Below the pieces are notes generated by a model that searched no databases, had not been told where the DNA came from, and saw only the letters and a list, made by a program, of their open reading frames with translations. Made by a program: the position numbers and the translations under genes. From Rhizaria sp. SCN 62-66 (taxonomy: Eukaryota; Rhizaria, unplaced): 64,000 nt of DNA. This document shows positions 1-11,400 of the stretch, piece after piece. How positions within the stretch are numbered: position 1 is the first letter of the stretch; every line of letters starts with the position of its first letter. The stretch is from assembly GCA_001724265.1 (NCBI GenBank), contig MEDY01000049.1:43795-107794 (forward strand), written 5' to 3'.

Positions 1-1137
1 GACCAGGCAGAGGAGCTGTATGCTACAGGGTTGGAGCTGGTTCGGAAAAGCCCTCAGGGCTACGAGTTGTTAAGGGGTATCGATACACTTGCCCAGGCAG
101 CCAACATGGGCCATCAGGACGCCATACGCTAGACAGTACTGTTTTGTTCGCGGCCGCAACATGGAAAGTACAATATCCCACTTGCAATGAGGTGGATGAA
201 AGGGCTGGCTAATAATAGTATAAGTGGCTGCTACGAGTACGGACTCTGGTTAATGGCGCGGCAACTCAATCTTGATGAGGCCGAGGTCAACCTGCGCCGT
301 GCTAGTAATGCTGGACACCCACGGGCTGATGGTGCGCTTGCAGCTCTTGATGCGCTCCGGATTGAAACAGATGCAGTGACAGATCTGAGTGATAGCCAAC
401 ACAAAGAGCTCGTAACGCGTCTTCGCTCGGGCGTCCAGAGCGGTGATCCGGCAGCCGCGTACATGCTGGGTCGTGCAATGTACAACGGTTATTTGGGTCT
501 CTCGAAGGACCAAGATACTGGCCATGCGTTGATGATGCGTGCAGGTCGGGCCACCGAAGGCGAGTACTTCTACGGCCCCGCAGCGGCTTATTACAGCCAG
601 AACGGGAAATCTTTGCCGCACACAATAGCGGCGGCCGAGGCTGGGGTCGTGGAGGAACAACTGTGGCTTGGCAAGCACCTCACCGAGACCGGGAGTGATG
701 TCGAAGGGTTGGGGTGGCTGCACGTCGCTGCTGACGCGGGCAACGTGCATGCGTTGATTCGACTTGCTGAGATCAGCTACAACGGACGCTGTGGCCAGCC
801 AGTAAGCAAGGAGAACTCGTACCACTACGCAGTGCGTGCTAACGCAACAGGTCAGCCGGAGGGTGTAGCTGAGCTCGCAATGCACTACATCCTGGGAGTG
901 GGTGTGGATGCGAATCAGGAGCTCGGCGTTCGATTGCTGCAAGATACTTCAACACGCACGGAAAATAACGAGGCAATATATTTGTTGGCTATATGCTACA
1001 TCAACGGCTGGGGAGTTCAGCGTGACATCGAGACCGCGAAAACGTGGTTGAGGCGGACTCGTGAGTATCCCAAGGCACAACGCATGCTGTTCAGGATTGA
1101 GTGGTCTTCAAGTGACTTCACTACCAAGGTCTTCTGA
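1..1137 (+). CDS. Sel1-like repeat protein, 5' end outside window, one in-frame UAG
   Basis: Frame 1 is open from the window edge to TGA at 1135-1137, except for a TAG at 130-132. The protein is a chain of Sel1/TPR-like repeats of about 36 residues (AANMGHQDAI, AAYMLGRAMYNGYLGL, IYLLAICYINGWGVQRD). Such solenoids act as protein-protein scaffolds; the partner is unknown. The TAG lies within a repeat. Read as one residue, it keeps normal repeat spacing: GHQDAIR-x-TVLFC is followed after the usual interval by LAMRWMKGLA. A start at the internal ATG (187) would cut a repeat in half, so I favour one gene beginning upstream. No intron is seen, and base composition is less GC-rich than in the housekeeping genes. 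A pseudogene with one nonsense change is the alternative, but no other damage is visible. Confidence 0.7.
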
Positions 1138-1836
1138 GATACATACGAAGCAAGATATATTCGCTAAAGAGTAGTATATGGGGTATGATTGACGCGCAGT
1201 TGATGATTATATTGACGCACATGTTGACCTTAGGGCGTTAGGAGCAGGTTCAATGACTTTGCAAAACCCTTGGGTGTAGAAAAGACAACAAGTACTGAAC
1301 AGTCTGAACAGTAACTGCAATGATAGTGACTGAAAGGTGAGGCTACACAGAAAATTCAAATGGCGATATCGACGCCGTACTCACTAATGCGTTTACAACA
1401 CGAGGCATGCAACAAATGTTTGCCTCTTCCACTGTTAAAAAAAGAAGAGGAAATGAATATCAAGACGAAAAGTAAGAAGATTAGGAAAGGGGGTGAACGT
1501 TTTAACACAAACGAACATTAAGTTACGTTGAACACCAGGCAAGTGATGCTTGGTAAAAACAAAGAGTGGATAAGAATGGTAGTCAATACATGTAGATCAA
1601 TACACTTTATTTTATGAGTTCTGCATCGACCGAAATGAACATCATCATTGATGTTTGACTGATCCACTGAGTGTTGCACTCACACCATCATCGCCACATA
1701 CTATCAACCCAACAACCACATGGACATATCTACAACAGAAATATAAAGTCGTGAGTCATCGTAGCTGACCCGAATATTGACTGACCGTGGCTGGCAGGCA
1801 GTAGTCGCAGTCGTAGTACGAATAGGGTAATTACCC
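1138..1836. other. intergenic, convergent 3' flanks
   Basis: This is an AT-rich stretch of about 700 nt between the 3' ends of the Sel1 gene and the small membrane-protein gene. I see no open frame, RNA gene or repeat that I can support. Confidence 0.6.
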
Positions 1837-2475
1837 TCAGTCGACTTTCTTGCTTCCGCCGGTGCCAGTCTTCTTCACACCAACACTCGCACCCGCACTG
1901 CCGCTACTCTCCAGCACCTCATTCCTCGACGCGCTACTGCTCTTGGCCTCAACAGCGCCGTCGGTGGACTTAGCAGCCTTGGCAGCCTTGGCCGCCGCGT
2001 CGGCCGCCGCGAGGTCCCGTTCCATCCGCGCCTCACGCGCCTCGATCTCGGCCTTCTCCGCCGCGCTCAGCGGCTTGCTCGCCGCGGCGCCGGCGCCGGC
2101 GCCATTGTTGAACTGCGAGAGGTCAATGGGCGCAAAGGCCTTGCCGATGAAGAAGCGCACGACGGCCTGGCCTAGCTGGTTGGCCACGGCGGTGAAGAGA
2201 TCGCGATCGTAAGAGCCCTAGGAGAACCAGTTGAAAAGCAGCGAGACAAGAAAGCTGCTGCCGTACATGTAGTACACGTCGCGGTCCTTTGACGTAGCGA
2301 GCGCGACGAGGGAGAGCAGGACCCAGAGCGCGAGCGTGGCGTGCTGGCAGTGTAGGAAGACGCTCCACGCGTAGACCTGGCTGTCGTAGAGCAGCACGGC
2401 TGTGAGGATGAGCGCAAGAATAATGCCGTGGAGGCCCATGCCAAACAAGGCAAAGACAAGGCGGTGGTCGACCAT
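1837..2475 (-). CDS. small multi-pass membrane protein of unknown family, one in-frame UAG
   Basis: The frame runs from ATG at 2475 to TGA at 1837-1839 (213 codons) with one TAG at 2220-2218. Residues 1-85 hold three hydrophobic segments (about 6-30, 45-61 and 69-84, ending LLFNWFS). After the UAG the frame continues with GSYDRDLFTAVANQLG and FFIGKAFAPIDLSQF, which look like ordinary folded protein. A charged, alanine-rich, probably coiled tail follows (EAREARMERDLAAADAAAK), then a low-complexity C-terminus. Stopping at the TAG would leave a bare 85-residue membrane piece and a well-formed downstream frame with no ATG at its beginning. I do not recognise the family. Its start lies 407 nt from the divergent IFT43 start. 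Confidence 0.6.
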
Positions 2476-2882
2476 TCGAGTGGCACGGGTCGCAGGGATA
2501 CAACTGCTACGGGCGGCTGACGCGACAACAAGGAGAGTGCGAGAAGAATCAAAAGATCAGTTTGAGGAGGATTCTTGCAAAGTAACACAAGTGTGAGAAA
2601 TAGAAAATATACAAGACATCATAGTAAGTACGATTACAAGGTCTTGCTTGTAGGTACTGATGAAGTCACCCGATGCGAGGTTTAATAATGCGCCAGAGGA
2701 TAGAGCAGTTGACTGGTGGTTGCCTTGGTGTTTGAATCGGCGACCTTACCAATCCTAGATATCGGTGGTTCTTCCGTCAGTCCAACTGTGACCCCGGATA
2801 CAGATGTTAAACACATCTTATACTACCTTCTCTAAAATTCTTCTTTCTAAATCCATGTTTCTGTTGTAGTATCCTTCTTAGA
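2476..2882. promoter_or_regulatory. divergent promoter region, small membrane protein / IFT43
   Basis: This 407-nt AT-rich gap lies between two divergent start codons and must hold both 5' UTRs and promoters. I see no clear TATA box or repeated element. A tRNA-like string near 2690-2760 does not fold. Confidence 0.4.
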
Positions 2883-4100
2883 ATGTTCGACGAGGTAAAC
2901 GTTGAACAGGTCGCCAACTCGGCAGGCCCCGCCATGCCTTCCCGGCCCCGTCGTGTACGTCTCATGATCTCGAGCTTTAACAGCACATTTGCGATTAGCG
3001 CTACACTTTTTATTCCGATGTTTCTGTCTGCATCACGCACCACTCATGTTCTATTTCTTCTTATTTTCGCATTCGGTAACAGCCGCGCCCCACGGCCGAG
3101 ACGTCGGGCTGGGACGACGCGGCCCCCGCTGCCGCGGCCCCGAACGCCGCCGCCGCCACCGCGCCTGCGTCCGCTGGCTACGCTCAACAGCAGCATTAGC
3201 AGCAGCAGCATCAGCCGACTGCGGCCTCTGTGGCTGCTGGTGGCGCCGCAACCTTCGGCCGCCGCGCCGGTGGTGCCAATGCCAATGACGCCTTCAATAA
3301 GTACGCAGTCAAACGTGTTTTTAATCAACGCGATGACTAACATGATTAAAGTACTCCACGATAACGTTTTCTTTGACTGTCTCAACTCTAGTTGTCCTTA
3401 TCAGCTGTGAATCGCTTGGCTCCACTCACATCCAACTGCTTCCTTGCCTGTTTCCCATCCTAACGATTCCGCCTTGCGACTCTGTCACTGCTGCTACCGC
3501 TGCTGCTGCTGCTGATGCTGTTGCGATTACAGCTCTGGCGACAGGTTTGGCCAGTCCCGCGGCACCCAGAACCAGCACGACCTCGCCGACGACGATGCCA
3601 GCTTCCGCAACAACAACAACAACAGCGGCGGTGGGATCAACGGCAACAACGATGACGGCGGTATCATGAACATCCCGACGCTCGACGACGCGGACCACGT
3701 CCCCGAGCTGGGTTCCGGCGCGCCTGCGGCGGCCGAGGCGCCCCAGGGCTGGACGGCCTCGGTGCTAACTCTCGCCGACCTCGACGGAAGCGGCGGCGGC
3801 GGCCTCGCGTCCAGTCACAGCGCCGGCGCCGGGGTGGGCGCGGGCGGGCCCGGCGGCGGCGCCCCGCTGACGGCGCGCGGCGGCATGGCGGGTGGGCTGG
3901 CGGCGCTGCCCACGGTCACCCCCGAGGGCGTCGACCTGTCGCTGCTCAAGGACGCGCTCCTGGCGCCCAGTCTCGTCGCCGAGGGCGAAGAGCGCTGGGG
4001 CTTCGACGCCGTGCTGGGACAGGTCATGCTGCGGCTCGGCGGGGATGGCGCGGACGCCGCAGAGGAGGCCGCGGCGGGCAGTGGCAAGGCGCGCCGGTGA
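2883..4100 (+). CDS. IFT43: intraflagellar transport protein 43 (IFT-A), one in-frame UAG
   Basis: IFT43 is a small peripheral subunit of the IFT-A complex, which drives retrograde transport in cilia. Three exons fit by phase: 2883-2954, 3083-3300 and 3545-4100 (281 residues, TGA stop). Family hallmarks are visible. Exon 2 starts PRPTAETSGWDD, like the conserved Gly-Trp motif of the family. The C-terminal core reads IPTLDD (about 139), LTLADLD, GVDLSLLKDALLAP (about 225) and WGFDAVLGQVMLRL, in the same order as animal IFT43. Between these lies lineage-specific Ala/Gln/Asn/Gly-rich linker. A TAG at 3197-3199 interrupts a CAG run (QQQH-UAG-QQQHQP) in exon 2. Both introns have GTACG donors. The gene implies a flagellate or ciliated stage. 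Confidence 0.8.
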
Positions 4101-4589
4101 TGATCACACTTGCTCTTTGAGATACCAGAAACACATTTTGTGGAATACGGCCAGGTTACTGATCCGATATCAACATGATATTATGATATGATACATAAAT
4201 ACACTCAACTCGCATTATACGTTGAATTAAATAATGCAAGTCACTATTCGGGTGATATATGCTTCCTTTCGACTCTTGTTCGAGACTTACAGCGCTGACC
4301 TCGCTTGCCAAGTGGTTGTGGTGGCTGACCGAGGGTAGGTCCGAGTGAAGGTCCGAGTATGCTATCGGCAATGCTTAAGCATGCGTCTATCAGTCGTTGA
4401 TGACACGCAGCACCACGCTAAAAAGTTGTAATACGTCCGCGACCACTTATTCCCTTTATTATATTCTTTGATTCAACGTCTATACTCACTTATGCTCTTT
4501 GCCGTGCGCGACCTCTTGACTCCACAGCTTTCGCCTCCTCCCCACTCTTTGGCTTCCACCCGCGCACCCCCGCCACACTCAATAGCATC
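4101..4589. other. intergenic, IFT43 to GPN3
   Basis: This 489-nt AT-rich stretch holds the 3' flank of IFT43 and the promoter and 5' UTR of GPN3. A pyrimidine-rich patch precedes the GPN3 ATG at about 4540-4580. Nothing else is recognised. Confidence 0.5.
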
Positions 4590-6058
4590 ATGGGCAAGTT
4601 CGCCCAACTCGTTGTCGGTCCCGCCGGCGCTGGCAAGGTTCGTTACCTCCCTAAACATTGCTTATCCAATGATATCTCACTCTCCTCGTAAACGTTCTCT
4701 ATCGTTCTCGCCGTGGCTCACTTCTTACATACACTCTCTCGTTTCCTTATTTGATTCCCTCTTTCCCTCGGCCCACCGCTCCGCAGTCGACCTACTGCAA
4801 AGCCCTCGCGACGCACTTCGAGGCGATCCACCGCCCCGCGCACATCGTGAACCTGGACCCCGCGGCCGAGGCGTTCGACTACCCCGTCTCGGTGGACATC
4901 CGGGACATGATCCAACTCGACGACGTCATGGACGAGCTCGGCCTGGGCCCCAACGGTGGGCTCATTTACTGCATGGAGTACATGGTCAAGAACTTCAGCT
5001 GGTTTGAGGACCAGATCGACGACTACAGCGACGACTACCTCGTCATCGACTGCCCTGGGCAGATCGAACTCTACACGCACCTGCCTGTGATGCGCACCTT
5101 CGTCTCCAACCTCAAGCGCATGGGCTACCAGATGTGCGCTGTGTACCTCATGGACTCCTTTCTTATTACCGACCCCACGCGGTACGTTGCAGTCTCCGCA
5201 CCGCTGAAAACTGAACGCATTTGCTGAACTGAACGCGCTTTGTCTTCTTTATGCCAATCATGTAGGACTTTTGCATTGAACAAGTTTTTGAATTGTCGCT
5301 ATTGCATTTGCTCGCCGCTAATCTCACCCTTGTTTCTTTTGTTTTTCTGCTTTGTGTCTGCCTTGCTTTTGCATGGCTTCTGCTTCATTTGCTTCTCCCT
5401 GCGTAGCTTCCTGTCGGGCTCGATGATGTGCATGTCTGTGATGGCTCAGCTCGAGCTGCCGCACGTGTCAATCCTGTCCAAGTGCGACCTGCTGCCCGAC
5501 AAGTCCGCGCTCGACAACGTGCTGGAGCCAGACACGCACAGTCTGCTCCAGTCACTCAACTGTATGTCGCATAGTGCACTCGCACTCACATCGCACTCGA
5601 ACAAACACCATTATACTGCTGTAACACTGCCACACTTTATATGTCGACGTAGATGTTGTGATATGGTCTGGAAACATATTGCACACAATAGATGCGCCAG
5701 ATAATATATTCTCATTGGACTTGCTTTGTATTATTGTATCCATGTAAACATAACCCATATTCACTGTTCTCACCTACCACCTGTCCACTTGCTGCTTTTC
5801 TTTATGTTGTTTCTGCACTTCTCGTGTTTAGCCGAGTCCCACGCGGCGATGCGCCCGCTGAACTCGGCGATCGCGGAGCTGGTGGAGGAGTACTCGATGG
5901 TGGCTTTCACGCCCCTCGATGTGACTGACGAGGACAGCGTCGAGAAGGTCCTCAGCATCGTCGACACGGCGATGCAGTACGGCGAGGACACCGAGCCCCG
6001 CGACCTGCTGCCCGAGGAGGGCGGTATGGACGCGCTCGACGGAGGGGACAACTTCTGA
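4590..6058 (+). CDS. GPN3: GPN-loop GTPase 3
   Basis: GPN3 is a cytosolic GTPase that, with GPN1, is required for assembly and nuclear import of RNA polymerase II. Four exons join in phase: 4590-4637, 4787-5181, 5407-5561 and 5832-6058 (274 residues; human GPN3 is 284). Visible motifs are the P-loop GPAGAGKST, split by intron 1 at GAGK/STYC; the diagnostic Gly-Pro-Asn loop in LGLGPNGGLIYCMEY; DCPGQIELYTH (G3); YLMDSFLITDPTRFLSG; and LSKCDLL (the G4 equivalent). GPN1 and GPN2 are less likely because GPNGGL.YCMEY and the short acidic tail (GGMDALDGGDNF) suit GPN3. The first donor is GTTCGT. No UAG occurs in the frame. Confidence 0.9.
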
Positions 6059-6660
6059 GTTTGTCTCGTTTGTGAGAGAGAGGCTGTCAGGCGAGTTCAG
6101 TGAGCTGGTGAGCGATGCATCATAAGAAGAACTGTCACTCTTGTGTCTGGCCAGGTAACGTGTATCTTGCGCTACTATGCATGGAAGATGCAATTATAGA
6201 TATGTTTTATAATACAGACAACTAATATATACTCTCCATTGGAAAGCCTTTTCAACACAAGGAACAAACAGAATAACCGTTGACCGCGACACTATTATTA
6301 TTGACAGCTAACCAGTGGTACGTCCTACTCCCCTCCAAAGCGACGTGCCGTGAGGCGACGAACTTTGATCCAGATATTGACGATAGTGCGATCGTCCAAG
6401 TGAACTGCTGTCAAATTGGCACAATCCTTTATTTGCTTCATATATGATTTGTAACTTTAAATGTGCATGATCGCTGTTTATTGTTCTCGGTTGCGTGTCT
6501 TTATCTGGTGGATCCAAGGTTGATTTGCTCGCCCTCAAACCCTATTTTCGTGGTCGATCCCACTCTCCAGTTGAAACTCACTACATCATTCTCTTGTTGT
6601 TTTACGCACATTGCCTTGTATCATTTGCCCCCATAGCACTTTGCAGCTTTCTTGAGCCTC
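6059..6660. other. intergenic, GPN3 to membrane protein gene
   Basis: About 600 nt of mixed composition separate the genes. Short open frames on both strands here lack codon bias and homology. The stretch presumably holds the GPN3 3' UTR and the next promoter. Confidence 0.5.
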
Positions 6661-8001
6661 ATGAAGCTGTCCCTGCGCTACCTCGCACTGTGCACACTCC
6701 TGGCTCTCGCAGTCGCCGTGTCCTCCTTGCCGACCTTCTCCCAGGCCGCGACCATCGCTGCCCCTGAGATTGAGGACCTCACCACCTATGTTACCGGAGC
6801 CCTGGCCATCGACCCCGTTGCTGCCACGGCCGGCGACGACGAGGACAAGCTCGTCATCGACGCAGTCTTCCCGCACGTTCTCTACGTCGACACCCTGACG
6901 ACGTACACACACTTCCGCTTCAAGTTCTCCCACACCGGCTCCGCCGCCGCCGCGTACAACGCATCGACCGTCACCGCGGTCCGCTTCAACTCGCACGACG
7001 CCGAGATCGTCGCGCGCGTGCCTACCCTCGTCGTCAAGTTCCCCGTCTCGGCCGCCATGGCCGAGGAGGAGGCGTCCTTCTCTGCCACAGTCTACACCGG
7101 CGCCGACAAGGACACCGTGCTCGCCACCCTCGCCGCGGCCGTCGTCATCTCGCCCGCCAAGGACGCCGCCGCGCTGCCCCCGCACGCCGTCTCGACCTCG
7201 GATGTCTTTTTCGTCGCCAAGGAGGCCCAGCCGATCATCAGCGTCAGCTTCCTGACCCTGGACGAGACCGCGTCTGCTGCGCGCCTTGACGGCCGTGCCT
7301 GGCAAGACGTCGCCATCTCCCGCCACAAGGTCTCAGGCGTCACCACCTTCACCATCACGCTCGCGGGCCTCTGCACCGCGCAGACGTGCGACGGCGAGCT
7401 GATCCGCGCCGAGCTGTCGTTCAACGGCGGCGCCAACAAGTTCCTCTACTACTGGCAGCTGGCGACCGTGGGCGAGGTCACCGGCATCTTCCCCGCGCGC
7501 CTGCCGCTCGCCGACGCCGCGGGCAAGCCCTGCGTGCCGTACACCGTCTCCCTCGCCGAGCCCTCGCGCTTCGTGCCCCTGTCGCTCTTCGTGCTGCCCG
7601 CAACGGCCAGCGGCGCCAAGGGAACCACGCAGCGTACGGACTCGGCCCCCGCCGCGGGCGCGGTCGCCAAGGTCGAGACCGGCTGCGTGCGCTGCCCCGA
7701 GTGCAGCCGCGGCAAGCAGCGCTTCGTCATCGGCGCCGCCTACGGCGACCACGCCGGCAGCGTCGTCCCGGACGGCGGGCTCGTGACGCTCGTCGTCACG
7801 GACAAGAACGACAACGACGGGTCCGGCGGCTCTGGCGGCGGCGGGCTCTCCGACGGCGTCATCGCAGCGATCATCATTGCCGTGCTGGTCGGGCTGGTCG
7901 TCGCGGTCGTGCTGATCAAGCACAAGGTCGGCCAGTGCCAGCGCCGCCGCAGGCAGCGCGAGCTCCTCCACGAGGGCTCGCTCTACGGCAACCTCGCGTA
8001 A
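6661..8001 (+). CDS. putative type I single-pass membrane protein
   Basis: This intronless frame of 446 residues runs from ATG 6661 to TAA. It begins with a clear signal peptide (MKLSLRYLALCTLLALAVAV...). A long extracellular/lumenal region with beta-rich, Val/Thr-rich sequence follows. It ends in a Gly/Ser linker, one membrane helix (GVIAAIIIAVLVGLVVAVVL, about 400-420) and a short basic cytosolic tail (CQRRRRQRELLHEG). A tight cysteine motif CVRCPECSRGKQRF (about 341-354) sits just before the linker, and paired cysteines occur at LCTAQTC. The topology suggests a surface or endomembrane receptor or adhesin-like protein. I do not recognise a family. The upstream in-frame TTG at 6652 was not used because the ATG gives a canonical signal peptide. 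Confidence 0.65.
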   Translation: MKLSLRYLALCTLLALAVAVSSLPTFSQAATIAAPEIEDLTTYVTGALAIDPVAATAGDDEDKLVIDAVFPHVLYVDTLTTYTHFRFKFSHTGSAAAAYNASTVTAVRFNSHDAEIVARVPTLVVKFPVSAAMAEEEASFSATVYTGADKDTVLATLAAAVVISPAKDAAALPPHAVSTSDVFFVAKEAQPIISVSFLTLDETASAARLDGRAWQDVAISRHKVSGVTTFTITLAGLCTAQTCDGELIRAELSFNGGANKFLYYWQLATVGEVTGIFPARLPLADAAGKPCVPYTVSLAEPSRFVPLSLFVLPATASGAKGTTQRTDSAPAAGAVAKVETGCVRCPECSRGKQRFVIGAAYGDHAGSVVPDGGLVTLVVTDKNDNDGSGGSGGGGLSDGVIAAIIIAVLVGLVVAVVLIKHKVGQCQRRRRQRELLHEGSLYGNLA

Positions 8002-8437
8002 AGAACGGACATTGTCAAGAGCAAGCTGACTGTCGAGTGGTGGTGTTTCTATTTAGACGAATACATAGCATATATATTTGTATTTCTAATGTCATATTTG
8101 AATGATGACGCTTTGTATGTTTGTTAAGAGGGTGATATAAGTCGCTTTTATGATTTGTTCAAGTGTCACGTTGGAGGTTCTTTCGCTTGCGAGGAGGCGC
8201 CAACTTCGCGCGGCAGCATTTGACTTGTATATCTCTGGACAATGTCCGTTAAACGAACTTCAAGTAATCATTCACATATTAAATTCTACATGTGTGTACG
8301 CTTCGTTAATAATATTCTTCATCAGATTCTGTATCCCACTAAATCCGCATCTCTCTGTCACCCTCCATTCTCCTAGTCTTCGCGAGCCCGATCTATCTCC
8401 CGAGGCGTCTTACGCCCGCGTTTCAACACACTAACAT
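8002..8437. other. intergenic, 436 nt
   Basis: AT-rich spacer between the type I membrane protein and the giant PDZ protein. No supported feature. Confidence 0.5.
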
Positions 8438-11400
8438 ATGTCATCTCGCGAACCCATGAATAATGGGTCTTCACCGCCACATGGCCCAGAACCCCCGCCG
8501 CAGACCCCACTTCGGCCCTCTGGAGCCACGCTGCAGCAGTCGTCGTCCTCCGCCTCAGCTGCTCATGCGACCGCCGGCCCCACAGCCTCTGCTGCTGCCT
8601 CAGAGTCAGCATTCGCGACGCCAACCCAGCGACATCAAGCATCAAACTCCGCACACACATCCCCCGAGTCGCTAGCGCTGTCAGACTTGTCTATCTCGTC
8701 CTCCGCCCTCGCGTTCTCCCCTGCACAAACGCCTGCAGCCGTCTCAGTCCAACAACAGCAACAACAGCAACAACAGCTTCATTCTCATCAACAACAGCGC
8801 GTTGGGATTACCCAGCCAGGGCTTATGACTTTGCCTTTGATCGCCCCCGCCAGAAACAGCGCGACCTATCCTACATCAACAGCTTCCGTCTTGCCGACCG
8901 CACCTGCAGCCACGATTGCTGCATCTGCTGCAACGAATGCACCTGGTGCACGCACCAGCGGTACTCTTGGTGTCGGTGACGCTGGCACTGATAAATTGTT
9001 GTTTTCGCGCTCGCGGACGCGGCCGGTCTCCGCCACAACTCCAACTCACGGCTTTTCAGCGAATCACACAGGGGGCTTGAGCGTGGCTCACACCGCAAGT
9101 GCTGGTGGTAGTGCTGGTTCTGGCTCTACAACCAGTGCTGTTGATGCAGCGAGCGCAGTTGGACCTGCACGCTTGCCGGCACTTGCCGTATCCGCTCCGC
9201 ACCCCCAGTCCCAAGCACGGTCTTTGTCTTTCTCACAGTCGAGGTCGCAGCCGCCTCAGTCTATTGATAGCGGGACTTTCAGCAGCGGCAGCAGCCCCGC
9301 CGCGAGCCTCGGTCACGCGATGTCCACGAGCGGCCGGACTGACCCCAACGCGACTCCACGCGTTGCCGCTGCCGCTAACGCCGTAGCATCTGCTTCTGCC
9401 GTCCGTGATGCGGGCGCTACCGGTGAGATCGGCGGTGACGGAGACAACGCGACGTCGCTCAGTCTCACCCGCACTCGCACTCGCCCGCCGACTGCTGCTG
9501 CCGCCGCTGCTGTTCACGGTCACTCAACTGCTGCGAGCAGTCAACCTCGAGCAGGTGCGCCTGCGACTGTCACAGCGGTTGAGCCGACCAGCGGTGCTGA
9601 TCAGGCGGGTTTCATGGTCACGCCGATTGACTACCACGGCCTCAACCGAGGCGCCGCGAGCAGTCCGCGAAACAACACGACTCCTCACAGCAACAGTGTT
9701 AGTAGCCAGAGCGTTAATGCTGTAAATGCTATCTCACCGGTAGCAGCAGCGGCTCGCCGGCTCCCGACCCTACCGCCACTCTCCGCAACGCCAGTGCCAG
9801 TGCAGACAGCAGCGTTACCAGCAGCTAATACTGCGCTTGATGCTGGCTGCATCGCCAGCCCAAGCCCGAGCGCGAGTGCGAACGCCGCTGCGACGGCGGC
9901 GACCGGGGCTCTGGGCCTCCCTATTACGCGGGCGTTTGCCCCCGCGCCGCTGGCGCTGCCCGCCACTCCGTCACTGCCGACACTGGCGACGGGCAACAGC
10001 AACAGCAGCGCTGCGGGCGACGCTGGCGCTGCAGACGCGGACGCCAGCGCCAGCAGCGGCGTCAGCGTGGAAAGCTTCACGCTCACGCCTCTCGCTATCG
10101 CGACCAGACACGCGAATACGGCTATGAACGCGAATACTAACACAAACACTGCAGCAGCACCTGCCAGTGCAACTGCGGCTTCGGGAGCTACGACAGCCAG
10201 GGCGCCCGGCGCTGATTCTGGCACTAATGCGGCGGGCGATGCGATCGTCGTCGGGGCCCGCCACAGGCCCACCGGAGCGTCCCACATCGCAGTCACCGCG
10301 GGCGCGCCGGAAGACAACACAAGCTCCCGTTTCCCCTTCAATACACACACGTCGCAAGCTGAGGCAGAGGAGGGGGAAGACGGCGCTGATCTCGCGAGGG
10401 CCCGCGGTGCCGCGACTGGCGGGACACAGAGGCTCCGTCTGACTCTCAACGCTGGCACGGGGCCTATCGGCGCCGACTCGCATTTCACGCCACAAACAGC
10501 TGCAGCAACGACAACGGTGGCTAACGCTTGGACGATGACCGGCACTGGCCAAGCGCGTACTGGTGACGCGGAGCACACTGACCGCCTGCAACGGGCACAG
10601 TCGCAGTCGCCACCGCCTCGCGCCTTCCGCTCCCAGTCACCGGCTGCCGTCTCACCGGCTGCCGTAACCCAACGCACACAGTCACCGCAAAACGGACGCT
10701 CGCAATCCCCAATGCACACTGTGCGCTTACTGTCACCTGTTGCTGGCCACACTTCACGCTCGCAGTCGCCTGTTATCGCTGCGCGCTCGCCGTCGCCAGC
10801 GGTGGGCGTGGTGCGCTCGCGGTCGCCGCCCGTGAGGCCGCCGCGCCCGTCAGTAGCAGCGGCTGTTGCTCGGACGACACGCGCGACATCGCCCACAACG
10901 ACCGCTGCTAGACCCGCAGCTCATGCTGCTGTGGGTTGCAGCGACAACGATGGTGCCGGCGACGATGACGGTGTCAACGGCAGCGACAAGACGGCTCAGT
11001 CCGACGGCGTGACCGCTCAAGGCGGTTTGACGCAGGGCGAAGACGCCCGTCCGTCGCCGTGGCTGCGGTCCGATAGCCCTGAAACTGGCGTTTACGACTA
11101 CACATTAGCGTATCTGCGTCAGTCCGACGCGGCGGCAACGCCGACTGCAACTGCGGCGCTGGCAGCGGCACCGCAAACCGCAGGACTGCCGCTTCTGCCG
11201 CCGGCTGCGGTCAACAGCATTGCGACTGGGGCATCGTATGGCAGCAGTAGCAGTCTCAGTCTGAGTACAACGAACAGTAACCCAGCGCTGAGCGGGAGCA
11301 GTAGTTTGATTCCCGTCGCGAGTCTAGCGAACGCTGTCGACTCTGGTGCCGCTGCGAGCCCCGCCGTCGTGCCGTTGTCTTTCCTCACGACCCCGGCAAC

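Noticed and set aside
130-186. Frameshift or pseudogene at the start of the Sel1 gene
   Set aside because: A second frame near 134-185 reads QYCFVRGRN, which looks repeat-like, but frame 1 with the TAG as one residue gives correct repeat spacing without needing two compensating shifts, and the same TAG pattern recurs in six other genes.
2681-2790. tRNA-like string (GATAGAGCAG ... TTTGAATC)
   Set aside because: The D-arm-like and T-loop-like words are present, but acceptor and T stems do not pair and no anticodon arm can be placed.
8756-8790. CAG/CAA repeats as a CRISPR-like or satellite array
   Set aside because: These are polyglutamine codons within open frames. There are no spacers or regular repeat units.
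9685-10896. 403-codon antisense open frame in the giant PDZ gene, and similar long shadows elsewhere (for example 22789-23892)
   Set aside because: These are low-complexity mirror translations of GC-rich codons with no domain or start context.
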